A stretch of 64,000 nucleotides of DNA from Diorhabda sublineata (lineage: Eukaryota; Arthropoda; Insecta; Coleoptera; Chrysomelidae): the NCBI RefSeq assembly GCF_026230105.1, contig NC_079474.1, forward strand, positions 32,688,294 to 32,752,293, given 5' to 3'. The notes below the pieces were generated by a model. The model was given only the letters and a program-made list of their open reading frames with translations, did not search any database and was not told where the DNA came from. Shown piece after piece: positions 47,001 through 54,900 of this stretch; the first letter of the stretch is position 1; every line of letters starts with the position of its first letter. The translations under genes were made by a program, and so were the position numbers.

Positions 47001-48276
47001 GAGTACGCGTGGGTTAATTTTCATTGACTATTAACGGCGAGTATTATGCGAAATTATTGCAGCATTTGATCGAAGAAATTAAGCAAAAACGGGCGCATTT
47101 AGCTGAGAAGAAAGTGTTGTTTCATCAAGACAATGCACCAGCTCCAATATTAGAGAATTAAAGTTTGATTTGCTACCTCGTGCACCCTATTCGCCAGATT
47201 TAGCCCCCTCGGATTATTTCCTGTCTCCAGACCAGAAAAATGGCTCAGTGGTCAAAGATTTGCAAGCAATGCTGTCGGCAGTTAATGGCTAGTTTGAGGA
47301 GCTTCAGGATTCTTATTATAAAAAGAGTATTGAACTTATTGAACATCGCTAAAAACATTGAAAAATGTATTAATATATTTTTGTGTTTTCTTTGTCGGAC
47401 CAGGAACTTTTTCTGGTGCCATTCTCGTACATCAACTGTATTGAGTTCACTTTTTGTTTCAATTCATACAAAATTCGTATCTTTTGCTAAGTACCATAAT
47501 TTTCAGTTTTTCTGACTTATAATAACCAATTTGTACTATGAAAAAGTGAATGTCCTTCGGAAATTCCAGTCTATTTACTCGTCATACGCCTTCCATAAAT
47601 TATCGTAAAATTAAATCCACATAATGTAGTTCGTATAAAAATTTTACAATCAATTTATTTAACAAGCTCTAAAGCAAAAAAATTAAGTTTACTTTTGATA
47701 AAGATCGAGGAGTTTTCGTTTTCGGTAGGCAGCACAATAAATCCCTGTTTCAATAATAATGTATCACAATACTTATAAATAAAAGATAATAGTTTACAGC
47801 AACAGATATTTCACAAGATCAAATGTCGTTTTTACTATGATAAAATTAGAATTATTTATTTAGTCAAGTCGATAGTCAAATAAAAATTTAATTAGCTTCA
47901 GTTTAGAGAGAATAAATAAGCAAATAAAGTAAATTTATATTGTGTCAGATAAAGTTTTATTTTCGAATACAAATAGTCCATTTCAATTTCATAGATACAA
48001 AAACAAGGTTTTATATCTTAGGATATTAAAAGAATAAAATATAGATTTCTAATAAATGAAGCTTTCGCCTCCCAACGAAAGATGTCGCTGTCAATCTCAT
48101 CGATCATTATTCCGAACTAATTTATTCCATTGTAGGTTAGAGGAGAAGTTAAGAATAGTTATAGAAAAACTTGCATTTATTTGAATCAACGATATGGTTG
48201 GAATTTGGGCGGTGACTTATTATATGATAAAAGAAGAGCTACAACAGCTACGTTTGTCCAAGAAGGTTATCAATAA
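31999..48276 (+). CDS. Class B1 (secretin/calcitonin/PTH-type) GPCR, complete, eight exons
   Basis: Exons: 31999-32061, 34744-34920, 36045-36210, 37880-38002, 38626-39114, 44676-44883, 46258-46441, 48136-48276. All junctions are GT-AG and phases agree (0,0,1,1,1,2,0), giving 517 codons including TAA. Layout: signal peptide (1-18); Cys-rich ectodomain with the hormone-receptor signature CPVIWDAWSCF and CIWNETTQTVEW...DYTTC; TM1 about 214-238, TM2 245-270, TM3 298-325 with FYLHKVIV, TM4 332-357, TM5 378-402, TM6 411-431, TM7 448-468 with LQGIVVSIIFCYANNEV; a 46-residue tail. Class B1 receptors bind peptide hormones and usually signal through Gs and cAMP. A long pre-domain with CCQEAENCC lies before the signature. 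Subtype is not settled: it does not resemble my recollection of insect PDF, DH31 or DH44 receptors closely, and hector-like or PTH/CT-like are alternatives. Several introns are filled with transposons. Confidence 0.93.
32352..33770. repeat. Tandem array, about 355-bp unit, four copies, mariner-derived
   Basis: Units start AATGAAACAATAAAC at 32397, 32751, 33106 and 33461 (spacing 354, 355, 355), each with a short (CA)n just before. On the minus strand each contains the 3' end of a mariner transposase (PYSTDLALSDYF-like, then NNEEV) and its terminal GTGGGGACAAAATTTTTAG. Only the fourth copy continues into the rest of a mariner at 33734-34192. Copies differ by only a few bases. It lies in intron 1 of the receptor gene. 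Confidence 0.92.
33734..34192 (-). pseudogene. Mariner transposase pseudogene
   Basis: Two minus-strand frames separated by a deletion and frameshift near 33935. The first has the helix-turn-helix (VREIADIVDISKSVVHRIL), the second the catalytic segment CKKVLFHQDNASAH with the second Asp, then NELEFELLPHAP. The region between the linker and first catalytic Asp is largely missing. It runs into the 355-bp array, which carries its 3' end. Confidence 0.88.
34744..34920 (+). CDS. Class B1 GPCR exon 2 (N-terminal ectodomain)
   Basis: Acceptor TTTTTATCCAG|GAACAAC, donor CTG|GTAAGT, phase 0 to 0. It encodes residues 22-80, rich in Tyr, Gln and Asn, with Cys at YCLLRQQ and YYCYNYT and N-glycosylation sites (NYT, NET). 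No family domain is recognised; assignment rests on splice signals, phase and continuity with exon 3. Confidence 0.7.
36045..36210 (+). CDS. Class B1 GPCR exon 3 (Cys-rich CC...CC segment)
   Basis: Acceptor TTGTAG|GTTGGACCC, donor TATA|GTAAGC, ending in phase 1. It encodes VGPNITASFNYKI, then TNYLSCCQEAENCCNNVM. The paired Cys precede the hormone-receptor signature by about 25 residues and presumably supply its first disulphide. Confidence 0.85.
36479..36660 (-). CDS. Unidentified open frame, possibly transposon coding
   Basis: In this GC-richer patch the minus strand is open for about 57 codons and ends ...GCDMFIYS-stop. It contains YAWAGFNLPNGSQLEMKM and PEGVYGGMFNYMNQVAAPAG, protein-like composition unlike the surrounding AT-rich DNA. 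The last part (QVAAPAGCD) is repeated at 37682-37711 in the same orientation with one change. I do not recognise the family. Confidence 0.35.
36813..36942 (+). CDS. MADF-domain exon of a Harbinger-type second protein
   Basis: ATG at 36813 opens MEKSIEIVRSFPVLYDST, DYMRAKLKDDLWENIAKEL and NFTVG, the first half of a MADF DNA-binding domain (I-E-V-R-x-x-P-x-L-Y-D...W-x-x-I-A). It ends at a GTGAGT donor. MADF/Myb-like proteins are the DNA-binding partner encoded by PIF/Harbinger elements. No second exon could be found, so it is probably truncated. Confidence 0.7.
37070..37300 (-). pseudogene. Harbinger-like transposase N-terminal fragment
   Basis: Minus strand reads SMQDDSEPAASSRSGV and, further on, MFKEAFRLNRKQFSEAHKLI, which resembles the start of PIF/Harbinger DDE transposases (F-R-x-x-F-R-(M/L)-x-x-x-x-F). 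A stop follows, and the catalytic part is missing. The fit is modest but the neighbouring MADF exon supports it. Confidence 0.4.
37440..37711. repeat. Dispersed repeat fragment, GC-richer than surroundings
   Basis: It contains GCATAACGTCGAAACTAGTC and CAGCGGGTTGTGATTTACA on the minus strand, words I associate with a common arthropod dispersed repeat, and a short inverted pair (GAAGAGACGCATAACG region). It ends in the second copy of the GTCACAGCCAG direct repeat. The family is not named. Confidence 0.35.
37880..38002 (+). CDS. Class B1 GPCR exon 4 (hormone-receptor domain)
   Basis: Acceptor TTTTGTAG|GTTCGAC, donor ATTT|GTAAGT, phase 1 to 1. It encodes STHCPVIWDAWSCFPRTPVN then LPCSSQAYQSPEGVC, which follows the C-x3-WD-x2-x-C pattern of the class B ligand-binding domain. 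Confidence 0.93.
38040..38310. repeat. GC-rich insertion with a mariner-type end
   Basis: A GC-rich block in receptor intron 4, ending in TCTGGAACCATCTTCGTA (38286-38303). That is the right terminal repeat of the mariner family seen at 16121-17065. The left end and any transposase are missing. Confidence 0.4.
38626..39114 (+). CDS. Class B1 GPCR exon 5 (end of ectodomain, TM1-TM3)
   Basis: Acceptor CTTTGTAG|TAGAAAG, donor GCAG|GTAAGA, phase 1 to 1. It finishes the ligand-binding domain (KKCIWNETTQTVEW, TDYTTCA) and then runs through TM1, TM2 (RVILHRNLLIAIVIRNVLT) and TM3 (GCRILAFLETSAINSIYGC). The reading starts with TA completing a Leu codon, so the apparent TAG at the exon start is not a stop. 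Confidence 0.93.
39151..39229. repeat. Small hairpin repeat, copy 1 (decayed)
   Basis: CACTCACAATTACAATGTC at the left faces CAGTGTAATTGTAAGTG at the right, enclosing GTTTCGATTACCAAGTTAA. It is the same family as 43307-43475. It lies 37 bp downstream of the donor of receptor exon 5. Confidence 0.6.
40200..41560 (+). pseudogene. LINE remnant with RNase H piece
   Basis: Near 41010-41170 plus-strand frames give LYADLSKSEDEVDF-like and GNELADETAKEG-like strings, the latter a conserved RNase H motif of jockey/I-type LINEs. The upstream 800 bp are GC-richer than the surroundings, as expected for decayed LINE coding DNA, but I could not align them further. Confidence 0.4.
41570..41830 (+). pseudogene. 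3' end of a LINE endonuclease/reverse-transcriptase frame
   Basis: The open frame carries LTSRDVREKLRIENVVRCV, then EKEWAKIQKPNTWESLKRPP. The pattern (I/V)R-x3-I-x-NV-x-W/R-x-K-R...PE-x-W-A-K...RPP is typical of the C-terminus of arthropod LINE polyproteins. It probably belongs to a different element from 40200-41560. Confidence 0.5.
41950..42440 (+). pseudogene. Tc1/mariner-superfamily transposase fragment
   Basis: Plus-strand pieces: ETAFTEFQQQFPNSPLPN (helix-turn-helix start), KILKTGSV-ADAPRSGR followed by TTNEKIGA, and ILWSDEPAFELNGTVN, which matches the first catalytic Asp region (WSDE-x-x-F-x-L-NG) of transposases common in insects. There are frameshifts between the pieces. Confidence 0.6.
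43307..43475. repeat. Perfect-looking hairpin repeat (MITE-like), copy 2
   Basis: CAATTACACTGTCTGACGCG at the left pairs with CGCGCGTCAAACAGTGTAATTG at the right over about 60 bp (including GTTTCGATAATCAAGTTATC). The centre is a second inverted pair, CAGTTTACAGT and ACTGTAAACTG. The whole can fold into one long stem. It lies in receptor intron 5. Confidence 0.85.
44676..44883 (+). CDS. Class B1 GPCR exon 6 (TM4-TM5)
   Basis: Acceptor TTTCTAG|TATTGACC, donor ACAAA|GTAGGT, phase 1 to 2. It continues the TM4 helix started in exon 5 (LTFTFSICWAIAMAV), gives the conserved extracellular-loop Cys-Trp (NCWMAD), and TM5 with the third intracellular loop (MVMKLKHG). Confidence 0.93.
45018..46205 (+). 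mobile_element. Tc1/IS630-type element with both terminal repeats
   Basis: GGACAAAAAATCCATAC at 45018 is mirrored by GTACGGATTTTTTGTCTCC ending at 46205. The plus strand codes a broken transposase: basic helix-turn-helix (KKYVSNILIERNVVQKS), then TYEKDFTRSRLIQFIKNKHL and GNFVFWQVMATAH, corresponding to the LFWPDLATCHY block with the second catalytic Asp replaced (FWQVMA). It lies in receptor intron 6, and its right end is 53 bp before exon 7. Confidence 0.72.
46258..46441 (+). CDS. Class B1 GPCR exon 7 (TM6-TM7)
   Basis: Acceptor ATTTCCAG|GGCAGC, donor AATGAG|GTGAGA, phase 2 to 0. It encodes FRATVFLIPLFGLHIIV and YAMEGLQGIVVSIIFCYANN. Reading through the donor would add only a short tail to 46498. 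Splicing to 48136 gives the canonical NNE-V-x-x-E-V continuation, so I prefer the spliced form. Confidence 0.92.
46622..47429 (+). mobile_element. Internally deleted mariner element
   Basis: TACGAGGATGGTTCCAGAAG at the left and CTGGTGCCATTCTCGTA at the right are inverted ends, each starting at a TA target. Plus strand: MEKIGYR start near 46758, HRMLTENLDTRMLCARWMPR, then KKVLFHQDNAPAP with the second catalytic Asp and a frameshifted SPDLAPSDYF region near 47190-47220. About one third of the transposase is lost, along with several frames. It lies in receptor intron 7. Confidence 0.85.
48136..48276 (+). CDS. Class B1 GPCR exon 8 (cytoplasmic tail)
   Basis: Acceptor CATTGTAG|GTTAGAGG, phase 0. 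It begins VRGEVKNSYRK, matching the EV-x3-(L/Y)-(R/K) pattern after TM7 in class B receptors, and ends at TAA 48274-48276. The stop codon lies within CAATAAATT, so an AATAAA word (48272-48277) overlaps the stop. Confidence 0.85.
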   Translation, partial: VRGEVKNSYRKTCIYLNQRYGWNLGGDLLYDKRRATTATFVQEGYQ

Positions 48277-49710
48277 ATTACACTGTTAAAAATTTCTCTG
48301 GTAATCTTACCAAAAATGTGTAGGAAGTCTTAACGTACAGCAATTTAGTAAATTTACTAAACAAATTAAATCGATTGACATTAAAAAAATTATAAAACAT
48401 TTTATAAGCGGTACTAAGAAAATTGGATTAGTAATTTTATTATATTATAATTTTGTAATTTCAATCAAAGATTCATCACAAGGATACTCAGAAAATTTAC
48501 TATACAGTGTTGTAACTTTGTAAGACTCAATTTAATTGACAAAATATATTTTTTTGTTTACTATAAATAACCTGTTCCTGACAAGCTATTTATTATGATA
48601 TATTTATGATTTTTCCTAGTTTTATTCTTTTATAAAATTCTCGATTTCCTCTAAATCAAAAACTCCTCAAATTGAAAAATAAGAAACTTATTGTTTTAGA
48701 CTCAAGCATAAATGCTAACGACGTAGCTTACATCATCTATCAAATATTTTCTATCACATTTTTTGTAATTTTACTATAAATTTTTTATAATCTTCAAACT
48801 TTGTTATTGAAAAATAATAAGCAGTTTATTATAATTACTTTCCATGTGAGATTTATATCAAGAAATAGTAAAATTACACTTAGTCTCAGTAAATTTATTC
48901 AATTGTCTAAGAAAATCACTCAAATTGTATTATAATTTGAATTTACACACACCGATTAGTAATTTTAACAATCATATGTTTCGCAAAACATGGTAACTTT
49001 ACAGTGTAGTTCATTATATACAGATTCCTATAAATGACAATGATTATTAATATTAGATCTTATTTATTGTATAATAAAGCCGGTATAGTTTATAAAACTG
49101 ATAATATGACTATTCGAAATAAATTTACAAAGTTATATAGCCGCTTTATCTATCATCGAAATATTACGGAGTAGATGACATTTAAACAGAATTATGGATG
49201 GTAGACGTAAAGAGAAATTTCTGTGTGTGAAAAGTGTTCGTACCAATGCGAAACTACAAGATGTCGCCACTATATAAGAAAGCGGTAGTTCATATGTCGT
49301 CATTTTTATATCTTTACTCTTTTAGTTTACGTAATAACAATGTATGATAAATGATACAATAATTTTGAAAATTCTCGTTTTAATACGTTTTTTATTCACC
49401 TCTCGTTCCCTATATTTTCGTATACTACTTTGATAAATATATTTCCTTTTTAGATTGTCGTTTGCGAGCGCTATTATGGAAAGTTCTTGAACTATATAAA
49501 GTTTCGTTTTCAGAAGGGCACATTTGACAGTTTAACCTCGTTATATAAAATTGTGGTAAGCTCTTGAAATATAATATTTTTCGTTTTCAGGACACATTTT
49601 ATAGTTTAAACTCTTTACATAAAACTCTTACTTCCATAAATAGAAATGAACAAGTCACAATGATGTTTTCATTATTCTAAATTATTTAGTGGTTACTCTA
49701 CTGCTACACC

Positions 49711-49760
49711 AACACTGTCTGACGCGATTTCGATAATCAAGTTATCATCTTCAGAGATAA
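49711..49760. repeat. Small hairpin repeat, copy 3 (one arm)
   Basis: ACACTGTCTGACGCGATTTC then GATAATCAAGTTATCATCTTC match the left arm of 43307-43475. The right arm is absent. Confidence 0.6.
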
Positions 49761-50799
49761 TTTTTTTATTTCTGTACTCACCACTCTGTGGCTGAGTATG
49801 GATATTCATATAAAACCAATGTAAATATGGAAGAAATCCCTTGAATTTTGCTAAAATCATTTAATATTTTTAATAGTAATAATCCCACACAATCAATAAC
49901 ACTCCAAATTGAAGTCTAATTCTCATAGTTGGAACAAAATAAAAATAATTGTATGGAAATACTTGGGGCTCCTTCTCATACTGGTCTCCAAGGAAACTAA
50001 GAAGCTAATCACAACCCTCGACAAACAGTGATTAGTGAAACGGCGAGTAAACAGTGCAAAAGATAGTGAACAAAGATAAACTTACTACACTAATAAAAAG
50101 TGCAAAAGCTATGACAAAACGAGTGGTAAATATTCCAATCGAACTTGTACGCAGTAAAAATTATTTAATTAAATTTAGATGGACTAGGTTACGAATAGCT
50201 AACTCGTAGTTACTCATTTACTAGGAGTTAACCTCAAAATGTAAATTATGCAATACACAACGCGTGGTCTAACATAATAAACAACTGCTCAAACATTTTA
50301 ATATTAAATCAAAGAAAACAATTTTAAAAACAAACAGTTGGTAAAAATCGTAATGCCCGAAATCTTTTTAAATATTTGAATGTCATTAACGGCCATATTT
50401 GCGTCCTTATCGTGGCTGCACGAACGTTAAGATCGGGGCGCCGTTTAGTAAATTCTTTGCACATTACCACGCAGGGTTTTCCTACTCCAGTTCAGATCAA
50501 ACCATGAAAGACAATGTACTGATGGCAATTATTGTCTCGAGGTATTCACGACTTTCATCTGGACTCGCTTTAGTAAGTTTTTTAATTTTGTTTTGTGTCC
50601 AATCAATGACGCCTGTTGACATCAATTTCTCTTTTTTTCAGTGTTTGTGTGTTTTATACTCGAATTTACGTTTTACATTTTGTATGTATCCAATATAACA
50701 ATTTTTTTTCTTCTGTGGGTGGGAGACAGCGCTGAAAACTAAATTTCTCAACTAAAATAAAGTCTGTACTAAATCGATTTTCAAGGTTAAAAATCCATA

Positions 50800-51195
50800 A
50801 TTATTTCACCCCAAAAAAAGGTCTGTTCCCTGCTCGGGTTCACCCCATACCAAAAAAAAAACGGTTCCCAATAACTCCCGTCCGATTGCTCTATCCCCAG
50901 CTATTGCCAAGGACATGGAGTTAATCATCAAATCTTGATATATCTTTAGTTTGCTAACATCATCAACGACCATCAATGCGGCTTCCGTAAACAAAGATCA
51001 ACCGTAGACCTTTTGGTCTATGTCACCAACGTATGGACTGAAACTATAGAGAATTATGGAGAATCCAGAGTAATATCACTGGATATATCGAAGGATTTCG
51101 ACAGGGTTTGGCATGACAACCTTGGCAATGATCTACACGACAAAACTTCATCCCCGATCTATAGCTTCGCCTCAATCCACCGACTTGCTTTTTAA
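50800..51195 (+). pseudogene. LINE reverse-transcriptase fragment
   Basis: Plus strand carries a broken RPIALTS-like start, then CGFRKQRSTVDLLVYVTNVW and ESRVISLDISKDFDRVWHDN, the fingers and motif A of a jockey/CR1-type reverse transcriptase (LDISKAFDRVWH). It ends abruptly near 51195 before the catalytic DD. Confidence 0.8.
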
Positions 51196-51670
51196 AAACA
51201 ATTTATTCAGCAAACTGAGGATTTAATAATTTAAAGTTACAAGTGGTTACATTAATTTGAATGGCGTGCTTGACGAATATTAAATTGAATGAACCCAGTA
51301 TTAGTTTTACAGGCTTAGATAAATATATTTCATTGGTTCATTATAATCACATTAATAAAATAAATAATTGAAGATGATACCTTAATGGGGTTGAAGTTGA
51401 ATCTATAAAACTGACAGAAATACTAAACAGAGACAATTTATAGTAACGATAACTTAATGAAGTTAGAGTTCATAATAATAAATAAGTAAAGTTATTTTGG
51501 ATTACTTAACTATAGCACTTAGGGTTCGTCCTTCACATAAACCGCACCAACCATGAAAAATTGATGTTGAAAACATTCTAGAGTGTGGTAGAAGCAATTA
51601 TATTGAGTTTAATGCGGCAAAAACCTAAGCTGTTATTTTTACAAAGAAGGAATAATAAAAGAAGCTGCAA

Positions 51671-51676
51671 TTTATT
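51671..51676 (-). promoter_or_regulatory. Candidate polyadenylation signal of the matrix gene
   Basis: AATAAA on the minus strand about 14 bases after the TAA stop of the ADAMTS-like gene. It could equally be chance. Confidence 0.3.
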
Positions 51677-51689
51677 TGAAATTATATAT

Positions 51690-51980
51690 TTAAATAGACA
51701 TAGTCGAATTATTACTACAAGCTTTACAACAAATTCTTCTAAATCCCTTAATTTGACAATACTTATGTAAAAGATCAAATTTACAAAATTCTGATTCGTC
51801 TTGTTGGCATGTGAATTTATTTTTCTTTTTACACGATTGTTTTGAAAATCTATCGTTAGTGCCCAAACAACGTTGTCGTTGTGGCGGAGGTGAATCGCCA
51901 CAAGTAAAGAACGTTTCGTCCGGCGGTGGGAAGCAATAGGAGGATCTGGTTTTAAAACCGCTACCGCACGTTGAAGAGCA
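51690..51980 (-). CDS. ADAMTS-like gene, last exon (TSP1 repeat C, PLAC)
   Basis: Acceptor AATTTTCAG|TGCTCTTC, phase 0, stop TAA at 51690-51692. It contains CSSTCGSGFKTRSSYC and QRQRCLG, then the six-Cys PLAC module. The open frame extends upstream of the acceptor to 52001, but that part reads NIKNFQ and lies in the polypyrimidine region. Confidence 0.9.
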   Translation of the reverse strand, partial: CSSTCGSGFKTRSSYCFPPPDETFFTCGDSPPPQRQRCLGTNDRFSKQSCKKKNKFTCQQDESEFCKFDLLHKYCQIKGFRRICCKACSNNSTMSI

Positions 51981-54900
51981 CTGAAAATTTTTAATATTCA
52001 TGACATTTTACGATAATAGTTATTTATTTTTCTGGATAGGTGACCAAAAGTAAGAAGACGCTTCACCAATGGTTGCCAACAGTACCGGATTTCCTGGGAG
52101 AGTCCCGATTTACATTCGCTTGACCAGTGGCTCGCCTCATCTGCCTTCGGACTAAATCGAAATGGCGTTCTTCTCATTAGCCAACCCTAGCGGGTAAAAC
52201 CAGTTTTTTCTGAAGAAAACAAGCGTCAACTTTGACAATTCAGAATAAAATATGGCAAGATTTTCGCTTGTGTCAAAGAAGCGAATTTAGATGCTCTAAA
52301 AACCGTTGTATCATTCCTTCTAACTCCTATGTCGGGTATTTTCTCACATGAAAACAAAATGCAGAAATCATTGCAGCGTGGATTTGATAAGAGCCGAAGT
52401 TCTCATAACTTTAAATTCAGAGATGAGTTGCACTTGTCTAATTTTAAACAAGATGGAAGCTTGAGAAATGCTGCGGATTTCTGTGGCCGGAAGTTGGCAA
52501 CCCTGGTTTCACCTACATGTAGAATATTCCATAGATGTTTATCTTTCATGATTTCTTTTGTGTATAATGCCTATTAAATTAGGGATTTAATGTTGATAAT
52601 ACTGTCCAGAAAAACAATTCTTATTTTGTGAGCATTTATACGTATGTTAGACGGATTGTCAAAATTAGTTCGATGCACATGCAAAAATGGCCGCCGTGGT
52701 GTAAACAAATTCTTTCGCCGTAAGTTTCTATATGGTTTGTGGAAAGTTGTGGGAAATGATCAGGATTCTGGATAGAGCTCTTTTTATCTAATGAAAACTC
52801 CACCCGAATCTTTGTGTTGCAGCCTTAAGCAGTACTCAGTATTGTTTGATCAATTTGACTACAATAGTGGAAGTTTATGTCTCGTAATAGTACAAAATAA
52901 ATAAGTGTTCAACATTTTGTGAATTGCTTGAAAGCTTACTTGCAGACTAACTAAAAAAACTGTCAAAGTACTAAATTTCAGCTGTATTAAACATATATAT
53001 TAAAAAAATTGATGATTTCCATTCCGAATCCGTTCAGGCGTTCTACCCAACTGATTTGCTTAATTTTTTTTTTCAATGAAAGGTATTGATGCACAGATCA
53101 GCCATCAACCATCGGATTTCATCTAATTTTCACCATTCTCAAGTTATACTCAAATGCGATTTACCCATGTACATTACTTATGGGAGTTTTTCACATACAC
53201 ACGTTGTATCCTCAATATCTCAGGTTCTATTCAAGAGAGACTTCGTTTTGGTTGAGGAACACTCGCAGAAACACTTTCTTTCTTTTGAGTTTTTGAACAC
53301 TTGAATCAGTTGAGTTGGAGAGGAGCTAGGCGCGGACATTCAATGTGGAGTTATGTATATTTGTAGGTTTTTGGCAATTTTTCTACATTCAAAGATCTAT
53401 ATCTCAGGTTCTAATATAGCTACAGAGTTCGTTTTGATTTAAGAACACTCGCTGAAACACCTTTTTTCTTTTGAGTTTTTGAACACTTGAATCGGTTGAG
53501 TTGAACTGGAGCTAGGCGCCGACATTCAATGTGGAGTTATGGATTTTTGTAGGGTTTTGGCAATTTTTCTACATTCAAAGATCTATATCTCAGGTTCTAA
53601 TATAGCTACAGAGTTCGTTTTGGTTTAAGAACTCTCGCTGAAACACCTTCTTTCGTTTGAGTTTTTGAACACTTAAATCGGTTGAGTTGGAGAGGAACTA
53701 GACGCGGACATTCAATGTGGAGTTATGGATTTTTGTAGATTTTTGGCAATTTTTCTACAATCAAAGATCTATATCTCAGGTGCTAATATAGCTACAGAGT
53801 TCGTTTTGATTTAAGAACACTCGCAGAAACACTTTCTTTCTTTTGAGTTTTTGAACACTTGAATCGGTTGAGTTGAACTGGAGCTAGGCGCCGACATTCA
53901 ATGTGGAGTTATGGATTTTTGTAGGTTTTTGGCAATTTTTCTACATTCACAGATCTATATCTCAGGTTCTAATATAGCTACAGAGTTCGTTTTGATTTAA
54001 GAACACTCGCTGAATCACCTTCTTTCTTTTGAGTTTTTGAACACTTGAATCGGTTGAGTTGGAGAGGAGCTAGGTGCGGACATTCAATGTGGAGTTATGG
54101 ATTTTTGTAGATTTTTGGCAATTTTTCTACATTCAAAGATCTATATCTCAGGTTCTAATATAGCTACAGAGTTGTATGTAGCCCTATCACGTGGGAAATC
54201 GTTCAAAAATGTCAAGGTAGAGATTAAACTAAAGGGTCGACGCACAGCCAATGTTGTTTGGAAGGAAGTATTGTGAAATTACATAGTCTATTGTATTATG
54301 AACAATGCAGAAATGATGGCTGATTTTTTGACCGTGCCCCGATAATTTTTGTATACCTTTGAAAACATAAGTATTGATTGATTTTATGACGAAGCTATAA
54401 TCATCTACATAGTCACTGCTGCGGAGCAGCACGGATCCGAACTAGTTTCATTGAAACAAATCTATGTATCATCTTAACACTATAAAACCAAAAAATACTA
54501 CTACCGGAAAAAATAAAAAAAGCTATCAGAGAAAATTAATTGTTTACCCCACGACCACCATTATGACGTAGTTTTCTTAGACTGCCTTTTGTACTATTTA
54601 GAGCTGTTTGGCATCAATAAATATTATTTTACAATCAGGTCGTTTTGGTCGAATCATAACATTCAATTAATAAACCTTGATTATAATTAGACGAAAATTG
54701 ATATTAGAAGCGATACGATCTAAACTTGCATATCATCTTCAAAGTAATTATCAGAGTTAATTAGATAATATGTTCTGTTGGTTTCGATTATTAATCAAAG
54801 CGTTGTATTATAGACTTTTAGATTCTGCCCAACGGAATCCAGGGTTAGAAAAAAAGAAGTTTTTCAAAACCATAGAAAAAAGCTCATAAAAAGCTACATG

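Larger units (their letters stand above)
48277..51689. other. Convergent intergenic interval (receptor 3' end to matrix-gene 3' end)
   Basis: AT-rich, with no host exon seen. It holds a partial third copy of the hairpin family (49711-49760), a LINE reverse-transcriptase fragment (50800-51195) and the likely 3' UTRs of both flanking genes. Confidence 0.55.

Noticed and set aside
53086..53304. 72-residue plus-strand frame
   Set aside because: It lies largely in the 186-bp tandem array and has no domain.
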